Shown: one piece after another, positions 47,748 to 56,014 of the stretch | Layout of the letters: every line of letters starts with the position of its first letter | Position numbering within the stretch: the first letter of the stretch is position 1 | NCBI RefSeq assembly: GCF_900143625.1 | Contig: NZ_FRFF01000065.1 | Location: forward strand, 1 to 64,000 | DNA: 64,000 bases | From: Nocardiopsis sp. JB363 | GTDB lineage: Bacteria > Actinomycetota > Actinomycetes > Streptosporangiales > Streptosporangiaceae | Direction: 5' to 3' | Made by a program: the position numbers and the translations under genes | The notes under the pieces: generated by a model | The model's database searches: none | Told to the model about the DNA's origin: nothing | The model's input: the letters and a program-made list of their open reading frames with translations, nothing else

Positions 47748-48173
47748 GTGGGAAGGCATAGGAACGATCCGCGAGGCGTTGGCCAGGTGATGGCCATCGT
47801 CGGGGCCGTCCTGCTATTGGTCACGCTGGTGGCCCTCGGCGGGTACTTTTTGTACCGCTCGCTACCAGGGACAGGCACGGGCGTCAGCGCCAACGCGTCC
47901 GAAGCCGCCGCAGAGCCGGTGGCCTCCGACGACATGGGCGCCCTCTACATCCGTGTGGTGGGCGAATCCAGCGACGTGTTCGTTCGGGTCCCAGGCGGGG
48001 ACGTGCTCCTGGACCAGGAACTTCAGCAGGGCAACTCCGTGCATTATCCGGACAACGCGCAGGGCCTCGAAGTCACCATCGGTGACCCGAGCGCCGTCGA
48101 GGTCTACGTCAACGGCGTCGAACAGGACGTCTCCGACCGTGACCCCGACCACGGCTTCACCCTGAACCCCTGA
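47748..48173 (+). CDS. Membrane-anchored RodZ C-terminal-like (DUF4115) protein
   Basis: 141-residue protein: a short cytoplasmic N-terminus, one membrane helix (MAIVGAVLLLVTLVALGGYFLY), a Ser/Ala-rich linker, and from about residue 65 a DUF4115 domain (LYIRVVGESSDVFVRVPGGDVLLDQELQQG and VEVYVNGVEQ), the extracytoplasmic domain of RodZ. Lacks the RodZ cytoplasmic HTH. Cell-shape or envelope role is possible. GTG 47748 is used; GTG 47724 is possible. Neither start has a ribosome site, and TACATT lies ~8 bases before GTG 47748, so the mRNA may be leaderless. Confidence 0.65.
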   Translation: MGRHRNDPRGVGQVMAIVGAVLLLVTLVALGGYFLYRSLPGTGTGVSANASEAAAEPVASDDMGALYIRVVGESSDVFVRVPGGDVLLDQELQQGNSVHYPDNAQGLEVTIGDPSAVEVYVNGVEQDVSDRDPDHGFTLNP

Positions 48174-48221
48174 TCCCCCGAGTATTCGATCTTCTCAGGG
48201 CTTCGGCCTCCAAAGGGCTCC

Positions 48222-48247
48222 GGGCGGGGCCACGCGCGGCCCCGCCC
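48222..48247. terminator. Bidirectional terminator before pyrE end
   Basis: GGGCGGGGCC (48222-48231) pairs with GGCCCCGCCC (48238-48247) in the 80-bp gap between convergent genes. Confidence 0.8.
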
Positions 48248-48253
48248 CCGAGA

Positions 48254-48787
48254 TCACACGTCCAGGTCGGACACCTCGAAGACGGGCCGGTACTCCAGGC
48301 CCTCCTCCTCCAGACGGACACGCGCGCCACGGTCCACGATCAGCGCGACAGCCACCACCTCGGCGCCCGCTTCCCTCAGGGCCTCCACCGCGGTCATCAC
48401 CGAACCGCCGGTCGTGGAGGTGTCCTCCAGTGCCAGCACCCGCCGCCCCGTGACGTCGGGGCCCTCGATCCGACGCTGCAACCCGTGGGCCTTGCCCGCC
48501 TTGCGCACCACGAAGGCGTCCAACCTGCGACCCCGCGCGTGCGCGGCGTGCACCATGGCGGTGGCCACCGGGTCCGCGCCCAGGGTCAGACCGCCCACCG
48601 CGTCGAACTCCAGGTCCGCGACGGTGTCCAGCAGGACCGAACCGACCAGCGGCGCGGCCTCCCCGTCCAGGGTGATCCGGCGCAGGTCGACGTAGTAGTC
48701 GGCCTCCTTGCCGGAGGAGAGGGTCACCTTCCCGCGCACGACCGCCTTATCGTTGATCTGACGCAGGAGTTCATCACGTTCGCTCAT
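48254..48787 (-). CDS. pyrE: Orotate phosphoribosyltransferase
   Basis: 177-residue enzyme joining orotate and PRPP in pyrimidine synthesis. The PRPP loop RRVLALEDTSTTGGSVM (residues ~115-131) matches the family motif, and VTLSSGKEADYYVDLRR and GGLTLGADPVA are the orotate/ribose contacts. Divergent from cutA. Confidence 0.94.
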   Translation of the reverse strand: MSERDELLRQINDKAVVRGKVTLSSGKEADYYVDLRRITLDGEAAPLVGSVLLDTVADLEFDAVGGLTLGADPVATAMVHAAHARGRRLDAFVVRKAGKAHGLQRRIEGPDVTGRRVLALEDTSTTGGSVMTAVEALREAGAEVVAVALIVDRGARVRLEEEGLEYRPVFEVSDLDV

Positions 48788-48897
48788 GATCAGTGAGCCT
48801 AGTGCCGCGTCGCGACGGGGCGAACCTCGGCTGACGCGGCGCTAGAACACCCGGTGGATGCCCGCGGATCCGGCATCCCACCTCGAAGGAGGCGACC

Positions 48898-49239
48898 TTG
48901 GCGGAGCACACAGACGTCGTGAGGGTGGAGACCACCGTCGACGGACGAGAGGGGGCCGAGCGGCTGGCGGGCTCGGTCGTCGAACATCGTCTCGCCGCCT
49001 GCGCGCAGGTGAGCGGGCCCGTCCGCAGCTTCTACCGCTGGGAGAGCGCGGTGCGGTCCGACGAGGAGTGGATGGTCGTGATCAAGACCGCCGCCGACCG
49101 CTTGGACGACCTGGTCGCCCACCTGGTGGAGGCGCACCCCTACGACGTACCCGAGATCGTCGCCGTGCCGGTCACCGGTGGGAACCCCTCGTACCTCGAC
49201 TGGGTCCGTGAAGAGACCCGGGGGAGCGGCGTCGCTTGA
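48898..49239 (+). CDS. cutA: CutA-family divalent-cation tolerance protein
   Basis: 113-residue trimeric PII-like protein. VVRVETTVDG, HRLAACAQVSGPVRSFYRWE, DEEWMVVIKTAADRLDDL and HPYDVPEIVAVPV are the usual CutA segments. The start is TTG 48898, clearly marked by GAAGGAGG five bases before it. Its stop overlaps the TTG start of the next gene. Confidence 0.9.
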   Translation: MAEHTDVVRVETTVDGREGAERLAGSVVEHRLAACAQVSGPVRSFYRWESAVRSDEEWMVVIKTAADRLDDLVAHLVEAHPYDVPEIVAVPVTGGNPSYLDWVREETRGSGVA

Positions 49240-49817
49240 TCGCCGTCCTCCTACCCCCGACCCTCGGTACCCCGTTCGTCCTCACCGGTGCGGAGAAGGC
49301 CCTGACCGACATCGGACACCAACCGGTCCTGCCGGAGGTGACCGGCGACGACACCCCACCGCACGCCGCCCGCTACGTGGCCCTCGCCAGCCTGGAGATC
49401 AACCGTCTGGTCGCCACGGACGCGCCCACGGTCCTGGTGGCCCAGGGCGACACCGGCCCGCTGCTCGGCGCGGTGGGGGCCGCCCAACGCGCCGCCCATC
49501 GTCCCGTCCGGAGTTACGTGCTGCTGGACGCCCCGCTGCCACGTCCCGGCAGCCCCACCCGCGCCGAGATCGCCCGCACTCAAGGGTTGGCCGACCTTCC
49601 CGCCCGGACCGGAGAACCCGACGCCTATCGGAGCGAACTCCTCCCCACCGTCCCGGACTGGCCGGACGCGCCCTGCGGATACCTGCTCACCGACCCCGCC
49701 TACGCCCACCCGGCGCACCTGGCCGGCATGCGCGGGTGGGAGGTCCGTGACGTGACGGCCGCCCCGGACACCGCAGGCGAGACGCTGGCGGAACTCGTCG
49801 CCGAACTCGTGCGCTGA
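49236..49817 (+). CDS. Alpha/beta-hydrolase-like hypothetical protein
   Basis: 193-residue protein, coupled to cutA by a four-base overlap (TTGA). It starts as a beta strand (IAVLLPPTLGTPFVL) and has VLVAQGDTGPLLGAVGAAQRAA and VRSYVLLDAPLP, typical strand-helix turns of the alpha/beta-hydrolase fold, with GDTG replacing the nucleophile elbow GxSxG, so it may lack catalysis. Function unknown. Confidence 0.6.
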   Translation: MIAVLLPPTLGTPFVLTGAEKALTDIGHQPVLPEVTGDDTPPHAARYVALASLEINRLVATDAPTVLVAQGDTGPLLGAVGAAQRAAHRPVRSYVLLDAPLPRPGSPTRAEIARTQGLADLPARTGEPDAYRSELLPTVPDWPDAPCGYLLTDPAYAHPAHLAGMRGWEVRDVTAAPDTAGETLAELVAELVR

Positions 49818-49868
49818 GCGAGTAAAACCAGGTGACAGCGAGGGTCGGCGGCAGCAGAATCTCAGAGC

Positions 49869-50525
49869 ATGATCGCCGACCACTTTCCCCCGATGGGGGT
49901 ACGCCTGACCACGCCTCGACTCACGTTGCGGATGCCGACCGACTCCGACCTCGCGGAGCTGGCCGAGGCCGCCGTCGCCGGTGTCCACGACCCGGCCACC
50001 ATGCCGTTCATGTTCCCCTGGACCGACCAGCCCCCGAAACGGCTGGCCCAGGGCGTGGTCCAGCACAACTGGCGGTCCCTGGGGTCCTGGACGCCCGAGG
50101 CGTGGGCCTTCAAAGGGATCGTCGAATTCGAGGGCCGCGTGGTCGGCATCCAGGACATGCGGGGCAGGGACTTCGCCATCCGGCGCCAGGTGGGCACCGG
50201 TTCGTGGCTGACCCGGAGCGCTCAGGGCCGCGGGATCGGCACCGAGATGCGCGCCGCCGTCCTGCACTTGGCGTTCGAGGGGCTCGGTGCGCTGGACGCG
50301 ATCACGGGCATGTTCGAGACGTCGTCGGCGTCCAAAGGGGTATCGCGAAAGCTGGGGTACCGGCCGGACGGCATCGACTACGTCCAGGTGCGGGGCGAAC
50401 GGGTTCGGGAACTTCGCTACCGGCTGACCAGGGAGGACTGGGAGGAGCACCGAACGGTTCCGGTCGAGATCGAAGGTCTGGAAGCCGCGCTCCCGTACTT
50501 CGGTCTGGGCGACCTGCCCGACTGA
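49869..50525 (+). CDS. GNAT-family N-acetyltransferase (RimJ/RimL-like)
   Basis: 218-residue protein: LTTPRLTLRMPTDSDLAELA at the start, then WTPEAWAFKGIVEFEGRVVGIQDM, GSWLTRSAQGRGIGTEMRAAVLHLAF (the acetyl-CoA motif Q-G-R-G-I-G-T) and SASKGVSRKLGYRPDG, the RimJ/RimL-type ending. Substrate unknown. No ribosome site precedes the ATG. Confidence 0.85.
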   Translation: MIADHFPPMGVRLTTPRLTLRMPTDSDLAELAEAAVAGVHDPATMPFMFPWTDQPPKRLAQGVVQHNWRSLGSWTPEAWAFKGIVEFEGRVVGIQDMRGRDFAIRRQVGTGSWLTRSAQGRGIGTEMRAAVLHLAFEGLGALDAITGMFETSSASKGVSRKLGYRPDGIDYVQVRGERVRELRYRLTREDWEEHRTVPVEIEGLEAALPYFGLGDLPD

Positions 50526-50616
50526 CTTCGTCTCCGAGTCTGGTGAAGGCGGTAGGGCGCGTGCTTTCCTTGACGGGTGCTCGCGCACGAGGCCGGACCG
50601 AACGGGGAGGCATGCG

Positions 50617-50910
50617 ATGAACGACCACGTGCACGGAGGATTCGCTCCGGGGATGGCCTTCGGCATCCCGGCGGCCCCGTACGCGGTCACCCGCCCCGGA
50701 CCCCGACAGCCCACCGCGCCGAACCACGCGCCGGGAAGCCCGACCGAACCGCTCTGGCCCCGGCGGGCCCACCCTGTGGCGCGGATGCCGATCCGGGGTC
50801 CCTTCCCAGCGGATCCCTACGCGGACGCCTTCCTCAACGGCAGACCCCACCCGTACGCCGCACCACGTTTCCCGTTCCCACCGAACCCGCGCCACCCGGG
50901 CCACTGGTAG
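50617..50910 (+). CDS. Small proline-rich hypothetical protein
   Basis: 97 residues, rich in Pro, Ala, Arg and aromatic residues, with no recognisable domain (for example PRFPFPPNPRHPGHW at the C-terminus). It has a good ribosome site (GGGGAGG at 50603-50609, seven bases before the ATG), which supports translation. Disordered; function unknown. Confidence 0.5.
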   Translation: MNDHVHGGFAPGMAFGIPAAPYAVTRPGPRQPTAPNHAPGSPTEPLWPRRAHPVARMPIRGPFPADPYADAFLNGRPHPYAAPRFPFPPNPRHPGHW

Positions 50911-50949
50911 GCCCTCCCGGGGCGGATGCGTGTCGGTTGGGCTTCATCC

Positions 50950-52290
50950 TCAGGTCGGTCCCTGGCCCAAATGGTCCATGAGTCCCTGGAAACGCCGCCA
51001 TAGCTCCCGTGGTTCCCTTTCCCCAAGGGGGTACCAGAGGACCGAGGACCACAGCGGTCCGATCGTTTCGGCGGCGACGGGCGCCGCCATCGCCTTGGCC
51101 CGGCCCACCTGAGCGACCACCTCCGGCCCTAGAGCCAATCCCAACGGAGCGGAGGCGCCACCGAGCACCGGTCGATAGTGGGTGTCGGCGGCCCCGGGGA
51201 CTCTGTGGGTGGTCAGGCTCTGGAAGGAGTCCGGGAGCTCGGCCAGAAGCTCGGGCAATGCCGTGTGGTCGGCGTTGCCGGCGACCAGGCTCAGGCTCTC
51301 CTTCACCCCTTCGACCACGCGGGACACGTTCAACGTGCCGGCGAACCCGGGCCCCGAGAAGACCACACGGGTGGGGTTCGGTGCCCGGCCACGGCACAGG
51401 TCGGTAAGCCGGCCGGGGTCCCAGGCCATCAGGGCGGGTTCGTTGGTGCCCCAAGCGGTAGGCGGTTCTCCGCACATGAGCTTGGTCGTATGCTCCACCA
51501 TCTCGCCCAGACGCAGGTCGGCTTCGGCAGGGTGGATGAAGTGCAGGTCCAAGGCGAGTCCGGGGTCGCCTCGCTGTTCGGCCAGTGCGGGCGGGGCGCC
51601 ATCCCGACGTGCCTGGAAACCGAGGTCGTCTTCCCAGGTCAGTGGCATCCCGGTGAGCCCGTCGTAGTGGCCGTTTCCGGGACCTTCGACCACCCAACGG
51701 CAGCCGGAAGCAGCCAGTACCTTGCGGAGTGAGTGCGTGATGTGAGCGGAGGCCGGGGTGAGTACCTGGAGGCCACGAGAGTCCCGGGCCCCAGCGGCGA
51801 GTGCGTCCGCGATCGCCGCGGAGAGACCGACCACCGGCGAGTCGACCGCAACGACTCGGGACTTTTCGGTCTCGACCAACGCGGACGGATGGTCGGCTTC
51901 GCCTGTGGGCAGATCCATCGCCCAGTTCCACCGCGGTTCGGTGGGCCACACCTGCCCGCCGTGATGTTCGACCAGGGTCGCCGCGAACCGGTGGGCCGCC
52001 TCCGCTGCCCGGGGGTTGTTCGCAGGCGCGCGAACCTCCACCCACCAGGCATTGTGGGTGAGGTGGTCGGCGGCCTCGTCACCGAGTAGTCGACGCACGT
52101 CCGTGGTGGCCTCTACCGCCTGTGGCATCTCCACGGACACGAAGGGACGACCCTCCTCGTCTCGCAGGCGTATCACCGAAGCCTTGCTCGCACCTCGGAT
52201 GGTGAAGTCCGGGTGAGCATTTTTGAGGCCGCGGATCACCGAGCGCGCGTGGGGAAGTTCCTCGGTCAGGGCGACCACGTTGTACGTCAC
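50950..52290 (-). CDS. DUF6177-family protein of the type VII secretion locus
   Basis: 446-residue cytosolic protein of the DUF6177 family found near ESX loci in Streptomyces and relatives. It has no membrane segments or clear catalytic motif; MDLPTGEADHPSALVETEKSRVVAVDSP and LMAWDPGRLTDLCRG are representative. It ends the minus-strand set that runs from eccC through DUF6507, the nuclease toxin and its immunity gene, only 30 bp beyond the immunity gene. Likely a regulator or chaperone of that system; inferred only from location. Confidence 0.7.
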   Translation of the reverse strand: MTYNVVALTEELPHARSVIRGLKNAHPDFTIRGASKASVIRLRDEEGRPFVSVEMPQAVEATTDVRRLLGDEAADHLTHNAWWVEVRAPANNPRAAEAAHRFAATLVEHHGGQVWPTEPRWNWAMDLPTGEADHPSALVETEKSRVVAVDSPVVGLSAAIADALAAGARDSRGLQVLTPASAHITHSLRKVLAASGCRWVVEGPGNGHYDGLTGMPLTWEDDLGFQARRDGAPPALAEQRGDPGLALDLHFIHPAEADLRLGEMVEHTTKLMCGEPPTAWGTNEPALMAWDPGRLTDLCRGRAPNPTRVVFSGPGFAGTLNVSRVVEGVKESLSLVAGNADHTALPELLAELPDSFQSLTTHRVPGAADTHYRPVLGGASAPLGLALGPEVVAQVGRAKAMAAPVAAETIGPLWSSVLWYPLGEREPRELWRRFQGLMDHLGQGPT

Positions 52291-52320
52291 TGATGTTCTC
52301 CGAGTGCCGGGGCGGTCGGG

Positions 52321-52773
52321 TTACTCCTGCTCGGCTTCGCGGAGCTTTTCCTGGAGCCAGTCGGGGATGTGTTCGGGGTCTCTGGGGAATCGCTTGAGAT
52401 CTTCGACGTAGAGCTCGGGGTCCGGGGCGAACTGGAACTTCGGTTGTTCGTCGTAGTTGAAATCAACGGTGAAGCTGCTCGGTCGGGTGATGGTGTACGT
52501 CATCGTGAACCAGGTGCCCTTGCCTTCCTGGTACATGCCATGGCGTAGTTTTTTGCAGAGTGCAAGGACAGAAACAGGGCAGTCGATCATCTCAGAATAT
52601 CCTTCGGCATGCATTGCCGAAAGATTGTCGCTTACATATCCGGCTACCGCCTTGTTTTCATATATGAGTTGTTCTCCTTTGTCTGGCTGGAAGTCGAGGA
52701 TTTCCCCTCCGATCTCTTTGAGGAATTCCTGTTGTTCGATGGGGTTGATGCCGCCGATAGGGTACCGGGCCAT
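52321..52773 (-). CDS. YezG-type immunity protein
   Basis: 150-residue protein of the YezG/DUF600 immunity family: MARYPIGGINPIEQQEFLKEIGG, LIYENKAVAGYVSDNLSAM, YQEGKGTWFTMTYTITRP and FTVDFNYDEQPKF. It should neutralise the nuclease tip of the toxin encoded just upstream (13 bp apart), the usual YeeF-YezG pairing. The start is ATG 52773, behind AGAAAGAGG. It lies in a markedly lower-GC stretch than the rest of the window, as does the toxin's 3' end. Confidence 0.85.
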   Translation of the reverse strand: MARYPIGGINPIEQQEFLKEIGGEILDFQPDKGEQLIYENKAVAGYVSDNLSAMHAEGYSEMIDCPVSVLALCKKLRHGMYQEGKGTWFTMTYTITRPSSFTVDFNYDEQPKFQFAPDPELYVEDLKRFPRDPEHIPDWLQEKLREAEQE

Positions 52774-52786
52774 TTTTATCCTCTTT

Positions 52787-55534
52787 CTAAGGTGGTCCGC
52801 CTGGAAGGTTTTCGTACGCAAGACGCTCTTGTTTTGCTCCGTTGACCCACCATTCTACTACGACTTCGGAAGGTGGAGGGGGGATTTCCTTATTTGTTTT
52901 GGGATCCCTGACTGATTTCAGGGTCGGGTCTTGTGTGAGATGAACTTTGATCTTAACATCGGGCGGGTTGGGCCCTGATGCCAGAAGGGACTCCCAGGCC
53001 TTCATTTGCGCCTCGTAGTTCTTGCCGAGTCCTCTCTTTAGGGCTCCCTGGTCATTGGTGAGAAGCCCGTGCCATGTCCACTCGGCTCTCCGGAAGCTTC
53101 CTTGGATTCCAGGGAGAACCTTTCGTTCTTGGTTTACAATATCCAGCATTGGGGCCTGGTTCAAGCGTTCCCCGGGGCCGAGGAACTCGCTTGATCCAAA
53201 AATGTGACCGCCATTCCATTTTCCAATGTCCCAAAGCTCAATCTCGTGCGCTTCTGGAAGGCGTCCGTTGTCTACCTTGAACTTTTCTCTTAGTTGATCG
53301 TTCAGTACTTCGAAGTATCGTTTTCCCATTTGGTTTACTTTGGTTTGTTCATCTCCATTTCTTGCCTGTCTCCCAGGTTCCAGGTTCCCCTCCGCGTAGA
53401 CGGTCCTGCCGTTGGAATCGGTTTTGAAGATGTACTCGCCGTTGCCGACCTTGACGCGGTAGGTGGCGTCCGGCCTTGGATTGAGGAATTCCGGGTGCTT
53501 TGAGTTCGATTGCGCGTCGGTTTTGATCTCGATGATCTTTCCGTTCGCGTCGGTGGTGTAGGTGTCTCCTGGCTTTCCAGCGGAATCGAGTAGAACGTAC
53601 GTTTTATTCGGCTTCGGATCGAACGCATCGCCGAAGCGTTCCGTGGGGCCAGGGAACCCTGTTTCTCCCGGGTTGATCTCGGTGGGTTTCACCGGAGTAT
53701 TCGGGGAGTTTCCTCGGGGGCCTAGATCGCCACTCGCCTGGTTGGAGCCTGCTCCCCCGTTGCCGCCACCTCGACCGTTGCCCCCGCCGCTGTGGGAACC
53801 GCCTCCGCCGTTACCGCCGCCCGAGGAGCTTTCCGTGGTGTTGCCTCTACCGGCAGTAGGGGTGTCGATGCCACCACCGCTTCCACCACTGCTTCCACCG
53901 GCGCTGTTGGTGAAGGTGGAGTTGCTCGACGCGGACGGACCATTGCCGGCTCCCACCAGCTCGGGCGTCCGATGCGCGTCGACGATCTCGTTGCCCTGGC
54001 GGCGGTTGATCTCCTCCAACAACATGTCGGGATCCTCCGCGTGGCGGCGGACGTAGTCCTCCAGATCACGCAGGCCGGTTTCGACCTCGGAGGCCGACAC
54101 CCCTGAGTCGATCTCCTCGTCGTCGGACCGGGACCGGTCCGACGACGCACCGTCGGTGCCGTCCTGCGGCCTCGCGGGGGTGGGTGACCGATCGACGGGG
54201 GCGCTCGGCGAGGAGGAACCGCCGTCACCGATGCCGTCCAAGGCGTCGCGTGTCCTGATGAGATCTGCCAACCACGCTCCACCGGGGAGACTGCTCCAGA
54301 AACCACCACCTCCGCCTCCTCCAGAGCCTCCGCCGCTGGACAGGTTCAGGTGGGGGACCCCTGGGAGGTGGAAGTCGACGTCGTCGTGGAACCGGGGGAT
54401 GTCCATCGTGCCGGCGTTGTTGGTGGCTCGCAGGCCGGTCCGCAGGCCCGCCAAGAGCAGGGGGACACCCACGGGGGCACCGACACCGGTCGCGGAGATA
54501 GCGATGCCGGCGACGATGAGCCCGATGTTGACGGCGGCCTGGGAGATCACGTATCCCTTGCGATCATCCCACTCGTCGGTGGGGACGATGCCCTGTCCGA
54601 CCTCGCGGATGACGGGAAGGAAGTTGTCCGTCCACTCGCCGAAGCTGTCCACTCCCCATCGCTCGCCCTCGGGTTTGGTGGGGTCGTAGAAGCCGGTCAG
54701 GAGCGAGAGACCTTCGAGGTTCTCGTCCATGTAGCCGGTGAAGTTCGAACGCCCCTGCTCCCCGAAGACCGGCATGCCCCACTTGCCGTCGTGCCAGAGC
54801 CCGGTGGCGCCACCGACGTCCTGAGCCGCGCCGACGGCGATGTCGGCCACGCCGTCCCAGGAGTCCAAGGAGAAGCCCTTGGAGACGTTCTGGGCGGTCC
54901 CCCAGGGCATCTCCATGCCTTCGGGGATCTCACTGAAGCCGTAGGGGATCTCGTTGCCGCTGTAGCCGTCCCCTTCCATCTCGTCGTACCGGGTGAAGGT
55001 GGGACCGTCGAAGAGGGCGGTGATCTCGTTGGCGCACGCGATCTCCGCCTCTTCCCACTCCTGACGGGCTTTGGCGACCTCGCCGAGAAGGTCGTCGTGC
55101 TCCTGGACGAGGTCCTCGTCGTCTTTCCAGTCCTCGTCCTCGTTGATCCGGGCGCGCATGGCCGTGGCATCGCCGCGCAGACCGTGGAATTTGCTCTTGA
55201 ACGTGCGGACCTCGTTGGCGAAATCGATCAGGGCGGAGCCCAGGCCGCCGGTGCCGGTCTCCACGGTGTCGCCGTCGGTGGCGACCCTGTCGACCGCGGA
55301 GAGCATGGTCTCGGACTCGGGTGCGACGTACGCGTCAGCGAGTCCGCCCCAGTCGGCGACGATGTCGTTTCCGTCCGTACCGATGTTCTTTCCGGCACGG
55401 CGAAGGTCCCTGGCGAACTCGTCCAAGGCGTCGGCGTCGATCTGCGGGATCAGGATCTGGGAGGGCTCGATGGCGCCGTCGCCGTAGCAGGCGCTCGCTT
55501 CCAGGTCGTCGAAGAAGGGGTCGTTGAGGGGCAA
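52787..55534 (-). CDS. Polymorphic toxin with C-terminal DNA/RNA non-specific endonuclease
   Basis: 915-residue modular toxin. Residues ~20-200 are helical, LXG/WXG100-like, with a coiled coil (EDLVQEHDDLLGEVAKARQEWEEAE). A hydrophobic segment lies near residues 331-370 (AAVNIGLIVAGIAISATGVG). A Gly/Ser/Asn-rich linker spans ~500-620. The last ~250 residues are an Endonuclease_NS_2 type nuclease: TYVLLDSAGKPGDTYTTDANG, then ELWDIGKWNGGHIFGSSEFL with the GGH (His ~777) in place of the DRGH motif and RLNQAPMLDIVNQ. The tip is lower in GC than the N-terminal part, suggesting acquisition. Probably secreted by the ESX machinery upstream. TTG 55534 is the start; DUF6507 precedes it. Confidence 0.85.
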   Translation of the reverse strand: MPLNDPFFDDLEASACYGDGAIEPSQILIPQIDADALDEFARDLRRAGKNIGTDGNDIVADWGGLADAYVAPESETMLSAVDRVATDGDTVETGTGGLGSALIDFANEVRTFKSKFHGLRGDATAMRARINEDEDWKDDEDLVQEHDDLLGEVAKARQEWEEAEIACANEITALFDGPTFTRYDEMEGDGYSGNEIPYGFSEIPEGMEMPWGTAQNVSKGFSLDSWDGVADIAVGAAQDVGGATGLWHDGKWGMPVFGEQGRSNFTGYMDENLEGLSLLTGFYDPTKPEGERWGVDSFGEWTDNFLPVIREVGQGIVPTDEWDDRKGYVISQAAVNIGLIVAGIAISATGVGAPVGVPLLLAGLRTGLRATNNAGTMDIPRFHDDVDFHLPGVPHLNLSSGGGSGGGGGGGFWSSLPGGAWLADLIRTRDALDGIGDGGSSSPSAPVDRSPTPARPQDGTDGASSDRSRSDDEEIDSGVSASEVETGLRDLEDYVRRHAEDPDMLLEEINRRQGNEIVDAHRTPELVGAGNGPSASSNSTFTNSAGGSSGGSGGGIDTPTAGRGNTTESSSGGGNGGGGSHSGGGNGRGGGNGGAGSNQASGDLGPRGNSPNTPVKPTEINPGETGFPGPTERFGDAFDPKPNKTYVLLDSAGKPGDTYTTDANGKIIEIKTDAQSNSKHPEFLNPRPDATYRVKVGNGEYIFKTDSNGRTVYAEGNLEPGRQARNGDEQTKVNQMGKRYFEVLNDQLREKFKVDNGRLPEAHEIELWDIGKWNGGHIFGSSEFLGPGERLNQAPMLDIVNQERKVLPGIQGSFRRAEWTWHGLLTNDQGALKRGLGKNYEAQMKAWESLLASGPNPPDVKIKVHLTQDPTLKSVRDPKTNKEIPPPPSEVVVEWWVNGAKQERLAYENLPGGPP

Positions 55535-55550
55535 GGGGGATTCCCGGAGG

Positions 55551-55913
55551 TCAGATGTTGGGGGGAAGGTCGTCCTCGGTGATGGGGGCGTCCAGGTGCG
55601 CGGATTGGGCCTCCGCGGCCATTTCGTAGTCCCCGGTCACGTAGTGCTCGGTGGCCTCGGCGCAGCCCGAGAGAGCGCTCGACGTACGCCGCACCATCTG
55701 TCCACAGATGGGGGAGAAGTGCTCCATGAACATGCCGATGGCCGAGCTCACCGGCATGCTGTCGGCGCATTCGCTCGCGGCGCCCTGGACAGCCGTGTCC
55801 ATGTCGAGGATGTTCCCCGACAGGCCTTCCGTGGCCTCACCGTCACCGAGGTGTCCCATCACGGTGGTGAGAACGGATCTGACGGTGTCGGTCTGGATAC
55901 TCCACTCGGACAC
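55551..55913 (-). CDS. DUF6507 ESX-associated small protein
   Basis: 120-residue helical protein of the DUF6507 family, WXG100-like in size and ESX-associated. VRSVLTTVMGHLGDGEATEGL and PVSSAIGMFMEHFSPICGQMV are amphipathic helices. It ends 16 bp before the toxin gene, so it is probably a chaperone or co-secreted partner of the toxin. Confidence 0.75.
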   Translation of the reverse strand: MSEWSIQTDTVRSVLTTVMGHLGDGEATEGLSGNILDMDTAVQGAASECADSMPVSSAIGMFMEHFSPICGQMVRRTSSALSGCAEATEHYVTGDYEMAAEAQSAHLDAPITEDDLPPNI

Positions 55914-56014
55914 GTTTCCTCCTTAGGGCGTGTTCGGCGAATACTCGCCCTGGTGCGAAATGGCCTACCGCATCCGGTTCAGGAGGATGCTCGCGGACGG
56001 TGATCGGTTCGGGA

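Noticed and set aside
49236-49817. Serine hydrolase assignment
   Set aside because: The nucleophile-elbow position reads GDTG, not GxSxG, and no clear His/Asp partner is seen; kept as alpha/beta-hydrolase-like only.
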